Part shown: in pieces, positions 23,938 to 31,904 of the stretch
Layout of the letters: every line of letters starts with the position of its first letter
Numbering within the stretch: the first letter of the stretch is position 1
Assembly (NCBI GenBank): GCA_050257395.1
Contig: JBLMWU010000083.1
Location: forward strand, 1 to 36,039
Direction: 5' to 3'
Length of the DNA: 36,039 nt
From: JAIRTY01 sp050257395
GTDB lineage: Bacteria; Actinomycetota; Actinomycetes; Streptosporangiales; Streptosporangiaceae
The notes under the pieces: generated by a model
Told to the model about the DNA's origin: nothing
Databases searched by the model: none
What the model saw: only the letters and a program-made list of their open reading frames with translations
Translations under genes and position numbers: made by a program

Positions 23938-24621
23938 ATGAACGCGGGGAACTGGGCGGTGGCCGCCGGCCTCGCCGCGGGCGTGGCCGCCGGCTGGCTG
24001 CTGGCCCGCTTCCTGGCCCCCGGCGGCGGGCCGGCGACGGCCGGCGCATCCGCGGCCCGGGCCCGCCTCCGGTGGCGGGCTGCCCTGGCGCTGCTGACCG
24101 GCGCCCTGTTCGCCGCGATGGCCCTGCGTTTCGGGCTCAGCCCGCTGCTCCCGGCGGTCTGGTACCTGGCGGCCGCCGGGGTAGCCCTGGCCGTCATCGA
24201 CGCCCGCGAGCACCGGCTCCCGGACCGGCTCACGCTGCCGTCCTACCCCGCCGCCGTGGTGCTGCTCGGCGGCGGCGGGCTGCTGCTGCCGCACGGCGGG
24301 TGGCATCTGGTGCGCGCGCTCGCCGGCCTCGCGGCCGCCGGGGCGTTCTTCCTGCTGCTGGCGTTCATCCGGCCGGGGGACATCGGCTGGGGCGACGTGA
24401 AGCTCTCCGGTGTGCTCGGCTTCTACCTGGGCTGGTTCGGCGCCGGGGCGCTGCTGGCCGGCCTGGCCGGGGCGTTCGTGCTGACGGCCGCCACCGGGCT
24501 GGCGCTCATCGCGGCCGGCCGGGCGACCCGCAAGTCGCACCTACCGTTCGGCCCCTTCATGATCGCCTCCGCGCTGGCGGTCATCGCCCTGGGCGCGCTA
24601 TACCCGCCGCTGGCGCGGTGA
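23938..24621 (+). CDS. A24-family prepilin peptidase of the Tad system (TadV/CpaA-like)
   Basis: This membrane aspartic protease removes the leader peptides of Flp, TadE and related prepilins. The 227-residue protein has about seven hydrophobic helices. Both catalytic aspartates are visible: D88 in AVIDAREHRLPD and D153 in the GxGD-type motif GWGDVKL. The N-terminal methylase domain of PilD-type enzymes is absent, as usual for TadV/CpaA. An AGGAGG stands 10 nt before the ATG. It is transcribed away from the Tad operon from the shared gap. Confidence 0.9.
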   Translation: MNAGNWAVAAGLAAGVAAGWLLARFLAPGGGPATAGASAARARLRWRAALALLTGALFAAMALRFGLSPLLPAVWYLAAAGVALAVIDAREHRLPDRLTLPSYPAAVVLLGGGGLLLPHGGWHLVRALAGLAAAGAFFLLLAFIRPGDIGWGDVKLSGVLGFYLGWFGAGALLAGLAGAFVLTAATGLALIAAGRATRKSHLPFGPFMIASALAVIALGALYPPLAR

Positions 24622-24767
24622 CGGCCTGCCGGATAGCCCCGGGAGCCTTGTTACCGGCCGTTTTAGTACCACCTAACAAATTGGTGAACGGTGCGTCCCC
24701 GGTCAGACGGGATTGGTATGGTTCCGGGCATCCTGGGGCCGGGGCGCGAGAAGCGGGAGGGCGGCAA

Positions 24768-25415
24768 ATGCCGGGACTGCGGGGATTCACCGGGCTCGCC
24801 GCCCTTGCACTGTTAGCTGTCGGCTGCAGTTCCGCCCCGCCGCAGCAGCCATTCCATCCCACCGGGTCGCTGCAGGCAGGGACGTCCGCGCCGGCGGCGC
24901 CGAGCCGGAACGCGGGCGGGCTCGCCCTGCCCCCGTTCGGGCCGCAAACCCACGTGATCATGCCTGGCTGGATGCCAGGGCAGGCCAGCGAGAACGCCGC
25001 GGTCATCGCGAACAAGAACTTCCTGCTCGCCCTGCTGTACGCGGAATACCGGGGCGGCAGGGATCACCGCTGGCGGTCGTATGTGGGCACCGGCCTGCGG
25101 CCCGCGCTCAGCGCCCAGCTCGCCCAGCCCGACGTGACCACCCAGTCCTTTACCGGGACCATCCGGTTCTCGCACATGAGCGCCTTCACGGACCCGTCGC
25201 ACAAGGGCGCGGTGGACGTCGCGCAGTGCTTCGACGATTCACGCTCGACCAATACCAGCATCCGCACCGGCCGGCCGGTGCCCGGCACCACGCCCGCTGA
25301 CCAGCACTACTACCGCACCACCAATGTGCTGGCCCGGAGCGCGGACGGGACCTGGCAGGTCATCGCGATGTATCCCCCCATTTACTATCCACGGGCCCCG
25401 GAGTGCAAGCCATGA
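24768..25415 (+). CDS. Predicted lipoprotein of unknown function
   Basis: The 215-residue protein has a lipoprotein signal peptide: MPGLRGFTGLAALALLAVGC with the lipobox AVGC and C20 as the expected lipid-attached residue. The mature part begins with a Ser/Pro/Ala-rich tether, followed by a compact domain (NKNFLLALLYAEYRGGRDHRWRSYVG, DVAQCFDDSRS, QVIAMYPPIYYP). I do not recognise the domain; the shape resembles small NTF2- or Mce-associated-like exported domains, but this is a guess. The start ATG has GGGAGG upstream; the much longer frame that runs in from 23520 is not supported. Its stop overlaps the next gene as ATGA, so the two are coupled and probably act together at the cell surface. 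Confidence 0.8.
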   Translation: MPGLRGFTGLAALALLAVGCSSAPPQQPFHPTGSLQAGTSAPAAPSRNAGGLALPPFGPQTHVIMPGWMPGQASENAAVIANKNFLLALLYAEYRGGRDHRWRSYVGTGLRPALSAQLAQPDVTTQSFTGTIRFSHMSAFTDPSHKGAVDVAQCFDDSRSTNTSIRTGRPVPGTTPADQHYYRTTNVLARSADGTWQVIAMYPPIYYPRAPECKP

Positions 25416-26365
25416 TCCGTCGGTTGGCGATCGCCGCCTGCATCCCCACCGTCGCGCTGATCACCGCGCTGTCAGCGGCCGCACCGGCCAGCGCGGGCGC
25501 GGGCGCGGGCTGCAGCGGCAGCAGCTGCTCGGTCGACATCAGCCAGTTCATCACGCTGAAAGGCGACGTCGGCAGCGGCGCCGGCTATGTCCCGGTCAAC
25601 GTCGAGCCGCCGCCGTGCCTGTGGAACCCGATCGGCGACGCGACCACGGGCAGCCAGTACATCATCAATTTCTTCAACGGCGTCGACCCCGGGCCGAGCG
25701 GGGCCTACCAGACCGGGGCGAGCTTCAATCAGGCGAAGGACCTGCTTGCGAACCCGAAGCCGGGGACCTGGTACGAACTTCCGGTGAACCCGGCCGCGTC
25801 CCCTGCAGCCCAGATGGAATGCTATAAGCTCCCGCTGTTCGCTTTCGTCCCGCCCGGCCAGACACCGCCGATGCCGCCCATCCCGGGCCAGATCCTGGCC
25901 GAATTCGCCTACAACAACATGGCCATTCCCACCCCGAAACTGGTGGTCAATCCGGCTAACACCGGATTCGTGAACCTGGGCACCTACGTATGGCAGTCCG
26001 GTGGCACCGGGGCTGTCTCGGTGACGGCGGCGCTCGGGAACCAGGCCTGGGCGACGGTGACCGCGACCCCCGGCAGCATGGCCATCAGCACCAACGGCCC
26101 CGGCGCCGTCAGCAGCAACTGCGGGCCGCAGGGCTCGAAGTACCCGGTCGGCAATCCGCCGGCCAGCGCCGGCGCGGGCACCAGCCCGGACTGCGGCGTG
26201 CTCTGGCAGGGCACAACCAGCGGCGCGACCATCACCGGAACCGTGATCTGGCACGTCACCTGGACCGCGAGTGACGGCACCGGCGGCACCCTGCCGGACA
26301 TCCAGATGCAGGGCCAGAGCGCGCCGTTCCCCGTCCAGGAGATCCAGAGCATCAACGGCGGCTGA
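25412..26365 (+). CDS. Sec-exported protein of unknown function, coupled to the lipoprotein gene
   Basis: The 317-residue protein has a standard signal peptide with cleavage expected after APASA (residue 28). The mature part has a Cys pair near its start (GCSGSSC), more Cys in the middle and end, and a region FVNLGTYVWQSGGTGAVSVTA followed by WATVTATPGSMAIST and an NCGP segment. I recall similar Ig-like exported proteins with a V-N-L-x-T-x-x-W signature near actinobacterial secretion loci, so a beta-sandwich surface protein is likely. The ATG overlaps the preceding stop as ATGA; a GTG 9 nt upstream is possible but less likely. No membrane anchor or sorting motif is seen, so it is either secreted or held by its lipoprotein partner. 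Confidence 0.78.
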   Translation: MIRRLAIAACIPTVALITALSAAAPASAGAGAGCSGSSCSVDISQFITLKGDVGSGAGYVPVNVEPPPCLWNPIGDATTGSQYIINFFNGVDPGPSGAYQTGASFNQAKDLLANPKPGTWYELPVNPAASPAAQMECYKLPLFAFVPPGQTPPMPPIPGQILAEFAYNNMAIPTPKLVVNPANTGFVNLGTYVWQSGGTGAVSVTAALGNQAWATVTATPGSMAISTNGPGAVSSNCGPQGSKYPVGNPPASAGAGTSPDCGVLWQGTTSGATITGTVIWHVTWTASDGTGGTLPDIQMQGQSAPFPVQEIQSINGG

Positions 26366-26428
26366 CGCTCAGCCGCAGGCGGCTGCCCGAAACGCACGTG
26401 TTTCCGCGTGCGCCGCAGGCGGGCGTCA
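26363..26428 (+). terminator. Branched terminator-like structure behind the exported-protein gene
   Basis: An outer 6-bp stem (26363-26368 with 26423-26428) encloses two hairpins: 26370-26375 with 26380-26385 and 26393-26398 with 26407-26412. It begins at the stop codon. The three-way fold could stop transcription or protect the mRNA end. Confidence 0.5.
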
Positions 26429-26608
26429 GCCCGTGCTGCCGCCACCGTTCCCGATGAGCGCCAGCAGCATCTCGGCGGCGCTTTTCACAGGCCTGGCCTG
26501 ACCGGGCAGGACAAAGGTGCCAGCGGCAGCACCGTCCAGCGGCTGTCCGGTTCCAGCCGACAGCGGTAGTCCCCCGGCGTCACCTCGTCCTCCCGCTCTG
26601 CGCCCGGG

Positions 26609-26833
26609 TCACGCTGGCTCGCCTGGCTCCACGGGACGGCTGAGGCGCGAGCGGGCGATGAGGCGCGCGGCCCACGGGCCGGCGGCCAGGATCACGGCGG
26701 CCGCCGCCAGCGCGACGGCGGCGGGCGAGGCCGCGCCGATGATGGCGGTGAAGACGCCGAAGATCACCGGCAGGCCGCGGCTGGCCGCGCCGGGCAGGCC
26801 CCGCCAGCGCAGGTAGCGGGAAGCCGCCGCCCG
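26609..26833 (-). pseudogene. Possible relic of a small membrane protein gene
   Basis: Between two in-frame stops the minus strand encodes a 74-codon stretch with a credible membrane profile: YLRWRGLPGAASRGLPVIFG, a second hydrophobic run ending AAAAVILAAGPWAARLIARS, then a hydrophilic end. No ATG and no ribosome site are present; a GTG at 26767-26765 would give 52 residues. It may be the 3' remnant of a lost gene or a weakly expressed small gene. I do not recognise the family, and in GC-rich DNA such stretches also arise by chance. Confidence 0.25.
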
Positions 26834-27067
26834 CTACGTGAAGTGCAGCGGCATCACAACCCAAAAAAGGCGCAATTTAATGACCGAAACCCGGGCGATC
26901 ATGCCCGGGCCGGGCGGACCGTAGCAAATCCTGGCGTGGGGCGCGCGGGCAGGCAAGCGAAACACTGTTACCGGTTGTGCACCATATGCGGCAGATCGGT
27001 TGCGGGGCACCCTTGGACGGTGCGATCGTTCGTTCCGATTGGATCCGAGGGGCGAAAGGAACGGACA
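26834..27067. other. AT-richer intergenic region before the type VII-like module
   Basis: Base composition drops between about 26855 and 27010, the least GC-rich stretch of the middle of the window. It holds a perfect 7-bp hairpin (26890-26896 with 26903-26909, loop GATCAT). It presumably contains the promoter of the WXG100-like gene, but I find no convincing hexamer pair. AAAGGA at 27056-27061 is the ribosome site for the GTG at 27068. Confidence 0.4.
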
Positions 27068-27367
27068 GTGGCAGACGTCACCTTAAGCTATGCCGAAATG
27101 CAGCAGGTCAAGAGCGTCTTTGAGCGGGACGCTCAGCAGATGGAGGCTGCCCTCAGCAACCTGCTGAAGCTCACGGACCAGCTCACCAGCGGCCCGTTCA
27201 AGACCGACAAGGCCAGCCCTGCGTTTGTTCAGGCCTACCAGAACATCCACAAGGGCGGGCAGCAGGTCATGCAGGGGATCGAGGGCCTCGGCAAGTTTCT
27301 CGGCGCGGCGGTCCAGGGCGCCCAGCAGCTGGACCAGCAGCTGGCGCAGCAGCTCAGCAAGGGCTGA
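27068..27367 (+). CDS. WXG100-like (ESX/EsxA-type) small helical protein
   Basis: The 99-residue protein has the size and helix-turn-helix layout of WXG100 type VII secretion substrates: helix 1 (SYAEMQQVKSVFERDAQQMEAALSNLL), a turn, and helix 2 (AFVQAYQNIHKGGQQVMQGIEGLGKFL) with a Gln-rich end. The turn reads TSGPFKTDKASPAF: the expected W-x-G is replaced by F-K-T, while the following A-x-x-AF is kept. No C-terminal YxxxD/E export signal is seen. The start is a GTG (27068) with AAAGGA upstream; a longer frame upstream is not protein-like. It is followed 100 nt later by the FtsK-type ATPase gene, which supports a secretion role. Confidence 0.78.
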   Translation: MADVTLSYAEMQQVKSVFERDAQQMEAALSNLLKLTDQLTSGPFKTDKASPAFVQAYQNIHKGGQQVMQGIEGLGKFLGAAVQGAQQLDQQLAQQLSKG

Positions 27368-27389
27368 GCCAGGCTTCAGGCATGACGGA

Positions 27390-27431
27390 GAGGGGTGCCG
27401 CCGGCAGGCGGGGCCCCTCATTCGCCTGCCG
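27390..27431 (+). promoter_or_regulatory. Two mutually exclusive hairpins between the WXG100-like and ATPase genes
   Basis: A 9-bp hairpin (27402-27410 with 27423-27431, 12-nt loop) overlaps an alternative 6-bp pairing (27390-27395 with 27414-27419) whose 3' arm is in the loop of the first. The ATPase ribosome site begins about 25 nt further on. Partial termination or stabilisation could make the small protein more abundant than the ATPase; this is inferred. Confidence 0.45.
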
Positions 27432-27467
27432 CAGGACTGATCACCGCCGCTTTCCCGGGAGGATGGC

Positions 27468-30400
27468 ATGCGGCTGGCGCTCACCGTCGTCGCACCGGCT
27501 GCACAGGCCAGCGCTGACGTGGTACTCGAGGCCGACCCGGCGACCGAGGCCGGGGCCGTCGCGGCCGAACTGGCCCGGCAGACCGGCCTGACCCGCGAGC
27601 TGACGGCGCTGCCCGCCGCGGGCGGGGCGCACATCGTGCCGTTCCCCGGCCCGCGCGGGCGAGGCGGGCCGCCCACCATGTTCGTGGACGGGCGGCCGGT
27701 GGATCCCCGGCAGCCACTGGCCGGCTCGCCGCTGCGGGACGGCTGCATCGTCAGTATCGGGGACGCGTCCGGCTGCCTGCCCCCGGAGCCGACCGGGATC
27801 GTGGAGATCCGCGCGGCGGGCGGGCCGGCCGCGGGCACCGTGCACCGGCTGTCCGTCGGCCAGGCGGACATCGGCAAGGGCCCGCTCGCCCAGGTCCGGA
27901 TCAGCGACCCGGACCTGCCCGACTTCGCGCTCCGGGTGACCGTGGACAGCCGCGGCTCGGTCCGGGTGTCCCCGCTGGGCGGCACCGCCGCCACGCTCGA
28001 CCGGTCGCCGCTCACCGGCGACCGCCCCGAGGGGGTGCCCTGGCAGCCCGGGATGCAGCTCGCGGCCGGCGGCAGCTTGCTCGACCTGGCACTGTACGAG
28101 CCGCCGGACGCCGCCCTCGAGCCCTCCGCTGATGGGGCTGGGCTCGACTTCAACCGGCCGCCCCGGCTGCTGCCGCCGCGGCGCGAATCCCGGTTCCGGC
28201 TGCCCTCGCCGCCCGGCAAGGCGGATCGCCGCCCGCTGCCGATTCTCATGGCGCTCATGCCGCTGGCCCTGGGCATCGGCGGGTTCTTCCTCTTCAGGTC
28301 GCCGTACATGCTGCTGTTCATGGCCATGAGCCCGGCGATGATCGTGGGCCAGTACTTCTCCGACCGCAAGCAGGGCCGCAAGTCCAACGCCCGCCTGCAG
28401 GGCGAGTTCCGCGAGCACAAGGCCAGGATCGAGCGCGACGCCCAGGACGCCCTGGACGCCGAACGGGTCCGGCGGCGCACCGACTGCCCCGATCCGGCCA
28501 CCGTGCTGGCCATCGCCTCGGGGCCGCGCCGCCGGCTCTGGGAACGGCGCCGCAGCGACCCCGACTACCTGCTGCTGCGGCTCGGGACCGCGGACCTGCC
28601 GTCCGCCGTGGTGCTGGAGGATCCCACCCGGGACGAGCACCACCGCGAGGTGACCTGGCAGGTTCCGGACGCGCCGGTGACCGTGCCGCTGGCCGGGCGC
28701 GGGGTCCTGGGCGTGGCGGGCCCGCAGGGGGTACCCCGCGCGCTCGGCTGCTGGCTGGTCGCCCAGGCTGCCACCCTGCACAGCCCGAACGACCTGCAGA
28801 TCTGCGTGCTCACCGACGCCGCCGCGGATACCTCCTGGGACTGGGTGCGCTGGCTGCCGCACGCCCGCCCGGCCAGCGGCCAGCAGGCCAACGTGCTCAT
28901 CGGCAACGACGCCGAGACGATCGCCGCCAGGATCGCCGAGCTGCAGGCGGCCGTCACCGCCCGGCAGCAGGCGCGCCGTGAGGCGGCCGGCCCGGCCGGG
29001 TTCCGGGAGCCGGACACGGTCGTGGTGCTGGACGGCTCCCGGCGGCTGCGGTCGATGCCGGGGATCATCCCGCTGCTGCGCGAAGGGCCCGCGGTCGGCA
29101 TCTACGCGATCTGCCTGGATGCCGAGGAGCGGCTGCTGCCCGCCGAATGCCAGGCGGTGGCCGTGCTGGACCACGAGGGGCTGCGGGTCCAGCAGACCGC
29201 GGAGCCGACGGTGCGGCAGGTGCGGCCGGATCGCGTCAGCGGCGCCTGGTGCGCCCGGATCGCCCGCGGCCTGGCGCCGGTCAGGGACGTCAGCCATGAC
29301 GAGGAGTCCGCCGGGCTGCCGGAGGCCAGCCGGCTGCTGGACGTGCTGCGGCTGGAGCCGCCCACGCCGGACGCGCTGGCCGCCCGGTGGCGCGCGGGCG
29401 GGCGGAGCACGCTCGCGTTCGTGGGCGAGTCCTTCGACGGCCCGTTCGGCATCGACCTGCGGCGGGACGGGCCGCACGGGCTGATCGCGGGCACCACCGG
29501 CTCCGGCAAGTCCGAGCTGCTGCAGACGATCGTGGCCTCGCTCGCGGCCGCCAACCGGCCGGACTCGATGAACTTCGTGCTGGTGGACTACAAGGGCGGC
29601 AGCGCCTTCAAGGACTGCGTCCATCTGCCGCACACCGTGGGCATGGTGACCGACCTGGACGCGCACCTGGTGGAGCGCGCCCTGGAGTCCCTGTCCGCCG
29701 AGCTGACCAGGCGGGAGCACATCCTGGCCGGCGCCGGCGCCAAGGACATCGAGGACTACACCGAGGCGGTGGACCGCGGCGCCGGCCTCGAGCCCATGCC
29801 GCGGCTGCTGATCGTCATCGACGAGTTCGCCTCGATGGCCCGCGACCTGCCGGACTTCATCACCGGGCTGGTGAACATCGCGCAGCGGGGCCGGTCGCTC
29901 GGGATCCACCTGCTGCTGGCCACCCAGCGGCCGTCCGGCGTGGTGTCCGCGGACATCCGGGCCAACACCAACCTGCGGATCGCGCTGCGGGTCACCGACC
30001 CGATGGAGAGCAGCGACGTGATCGACGCGCCCGACGCCGCGCGGATCTCCAAGAGCACGCCCGGCCGGGCCTACGTGCGGCTGGGGCACTCCTCGCTGGT
30101 GCCGTTCCAGGCAGGCCGGGTAGGCGGCCGGCGGCCCGGCGGCGCTGGCCGGTCCGCCGCTCCCCCCTGGGCCGCCCGGCTCGACTGGGCGCAGCTCGGC
30201 CAGCGGCCGCAGTACCCGCCGGCCGGGCCGGGCCGGGAAGAAGAGGAGATCACCGACCTCAAGGTGCTGGTCCAGGCCATCCAGGGCGCCAGCGAGCGGC
30301 TGCGCCTGCCCGCCGCCTACAGCCCCTGGCTGCCGCCGCTGCCGGACTCGCTGCTGCTGGCCGGCCTGCGGACGGCGGACCCGGCCGGCGGCGGGCTGCC

Positions 30401-31904
30401 GCTGATCCCCTACGCGCTCGACGACCTGCCGTCGCAGCAGGAGCAGCGGGTGGCAGCGATCGACCTGCGGTCGTTCGGGCACCTGCTGGCCGCTGGCGCG
30501 CCGCGCAGCGGCCGCTCGCAGCTGCTGCGCACCATCGCCGGCTCCATCGCCACCCGGGTGAGCTGCGCCGACGTCCACATCTACGGCATCGACTGCGGCA
30601 ACGGCGCGCTGCTGGCCCTCAGCCAGCTGCCGCACTGCGGCGCCGTGGTCACCCGCACCCAGGCCGAACGCGCCACCCGGCTGATCACCCGGCTCAGCCA
30701 GGAGGTCCAGCGCCGCCAGGACCTGCTGGCTGCCAGCGGCTTCGCCGACGCCGTGGAGCAGCGCGCGGCCGTGCCGCCGGACGGGCGGCTGCCGCACATC
30801 GTGGTCCTGATCGACCGCTGGGAAGGCTTCCTGACCTCGCTCGGCGAGCTCGCCAGCGGCGAGCTGACCGACCAGGTCCACAAGCTGCTCAGCGAAGGCG
30901 CGAGCGTCGGCGTCCACCTGGTCATCACCGGGGACCACCGGCTGGTGGGCGGCCGGATCGGCACCACCACCGAGAACAAGATCGCCTTCCGGCTCCCGGA
31001 CAAGACCGACTTCTCGCTGATCGGGGTGATGGCGCGGAAGGTGCCGGTGGATATGCCCGCCGGCCGCGCGCTGCGCAACGAGACCGGCGTGGAAACCCAG
31101 GTGGCACTGCTCGCCGCGGACACGTCCGGCCAGGGCCAGGCGGCCGCGCTGGACGCGATCGCCCGGGAGGCGTCGCAGCGGGACGCGGGCGTGCCCAGGG
31201 CACGGCGGCCGTTCCGGGTGGACCTGCTGCCGGGCCGGGTCACCTTCGAGCAGGCGTGGCAGCTGCGGTCCGCCAGCTCACCGCTGTTCGGGCTGGTCGG
31301 CGTCGGCGGTGACGAGCTCGCCGCCTGCGGTCCCGACCTGGGCCAGGGCATGGCGGCGTTCGTGGTGGCCGGCCCGATGCGGTCGGGCCGCAGCACGGTG
31401 CTGGTGTCGATGGCCCGCTCACTGCTGGCCGGCGGAGCGCAGCTGGTCCTGGTCACGCCCCGGCCGTCGCCGCTGCGGGAGCTCGCCGGCGAGCCCGGCG
31501 TGGTGGCCTCATTCGAGTCCAGCGAGCTGCCCGCGGCGGCCTTCACCGCCGCCCTGGACTCCTTCACCGGGCCCGGGGTGGTGCTGATGGACGACGCCGA
31601 GCTGCTCAAGGACTGCGCGGCCGGCGAGGAGCTGGGCGAGCTGATGAGCTTCGGCGCCGACCGGCAGCGGGCGCTGGTGCTGGCCGGCAACTCCAGCGAC
31701 GTGTGCACCGGCTTCGGCACCTGGCAGACCGACGCGAAGAAGGCCAGGCGGGGCTGCCTGCTGGCGCCGCAGGACTTCTCCGACGGTGACCTGATCGGCG
31801 TCCGGATCCCGCGCGACCTGATCGGCAGGCCCATCCAGCCGGGCCGCGCACTGCTGCACCTGGGCGACGGCACCCTGCTCACCGTGCAGGTCCCGGCCGA
31901 GTGA
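27468..31904 (+). CDS. FHA-FtsK/SpoIIIE type VII secretion ATPase (EssC/EccC-type)
   Basis: This membrane-bound ATPase is the motor of type VII secretion systems. The 1,478-residue protein has two N-terminal FHA-like domains (about residues 1-110 and 112-222), two membrane helices (about 255-305), and three FtsK-type ATPase domains. Domain 1 has a full Walker A GTTGSGKS (about 674-681), LVDYKGGSAF and Walker B LLIVIDEFAS. In domains 2 and 3 the Walker A lysine is Arg (GAPRSGRS about 1010, GPMRSGRS about 1302), so only the first is likely to turn over ATP quickly. Fused N-terminal FHA domains recall Firmicutes EssC more than mycobacterial EccC. The second FHA lacks the usual Arg and SxxH phosphothreonine-binding residues. 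GGGAGG lies 7 nt before the ATG. Its stop overlaps the next gene as GTGA. Confidence 0.92.
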   Translation: MRLALTVVAPAAQASADVVLEADPATEAGAVAAELARQTGLTRELTALPAAGGAHIVPFPGPRGRGGPPTMFVDGRPVDPRQPLAGSPLRDGCIVSIGDASGCLPPEPTGIVEIRAAGGPAAGTVHRLSVGQADIGKGPLAQVRISDPDLPDFALRVTVDSRGSVRVSPLGGTAATLDRSPLTGDRPEGVPWQPGMQLAAGGSLLDLALYEPPDAALEPSADGAGLDFNRPPRLLPPRRESRFRLPSPPGKADRRPLPILMALMPLALGIGGFFLFRSPYMLLFMAMSPAMIVGQYFSDRKQGRKSNARLQGEFREHKARIERDAQDALDAERVRRRTDCPDPATVLAIASGPRRRLWERRRSDPDYLLLRLGTADLPSAVVLEDPTRDEHHREVTWQVPDAPVTVPLAGRGVLGVAGPQGVPRALGCWLVAQAATLHSPNDLQICVLTDAAADTSWDWVRWLPHARPASGQQANVLIGNDAETIAARIAELQAAVTARQQARREAAGPAGFREPDTVVVLDGSRRLRSMPGIIPLLREGPAVGIYAICLDAEERLLPAECQAVAVLDHEGLRVQQTAEPTVRQVRPDRVSGAWCARIARGLAPVRDVSHDEESAGLPEASRLLDVLRLEPPTPDALAARWRAGGRSTLAFVGESFDGPFGIDLRRDGPHGLIAGTTGSGKSELLQTIVASLAAANRPDSMNFVLVDYKGGSAFKDCVHLPHTVGMVTDLDAHLVERALESLSAELTRREHILAGAGAKDIEDYTEAVDRGAGLEPMPRLLIVIDEFASMARDLPDFITGLVNIAQRGRSLGIHLLLATQRPSGVVSADIRANTNLRIALRVTDPMESSDVIDAPDAARISKSTPGRAYVRLGHSSLVPFQAGRVGGRRPGGAGRSAAPPWAARLDWAQLGQRPQYPPAGPGREEEEITDLKVLVQAIQGASERLRLPAAYSPWLPPLPDSLLLAGLRTADPAGGGLPLIPYALDDLPSQQEQRVAAIDLRSFGHLLAAGAPRSGRSQLLRTIAGSIATRVSCADVHIYGIDCGNGALLALSQLPHCGAVVTRTQAERATRLITRLSQEVQRRQDLLAASGFADAVEQRAAVPPDGRLPHIVVLIDRWEGFLTSLGELASGELTDQVHKLLSEGASVGVHLVITGDHRLVGGRIGTTTENKIAFRLPDKTDFSLIGVMARKVPVDMPAGRALRNETGVETQVALLAADTSGQGQAAALDAIAREASQRDAGVPRARRPFRVDLLPGRVTFEQAWQLRSASSPLFGLVGVGGDELAACGPDLGQGMAAFVVAGPMRSGRSTVLVSMARSLLAGGAQLVLVTPRPSPLRELAGEPGVVASFESSELPAAAFTAALDSFTGPGVVLMDDAELLKDCAAGEELGELMSFGADRQRALVLAGNSSDVCTGFGTWQTDAKKARRGCLLAPQDFSDGDLIGVRIPRDLIGRPIQPGRALLHLGDGTLLTVQVPAE

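Noticed and set aside
24640..24720. AT-richer stretch before the lipoprotein gene as a promoter
   Set aside because: The base composition is suggestive, but no -35/-10 pair with acceptable spacing was found, so no site is named.
23520..24767. N-terminal extension of the lipoprotein frame back to 23520
   Set aside because: It overlaps the cpaB start and the whole prepilin peptidase gene; the lipobox and ribosome site fix the start at 24768.
26517..26816. 99-codon plus-strand frame in the gap
   Set aside because: Ser/Pro/Ala/Arg-rich with no ribosome site or structure; probably chance in GC-rich DNA.
27441..30938. 1,165-codon open frame on the minus strand opposite the FtsK-type ATPase
   Set aside because: Same GC-driven shadow effect; composition is His/Gln/Arg/Gly-rich without domains, while the plus frame has clear Walker motifs.
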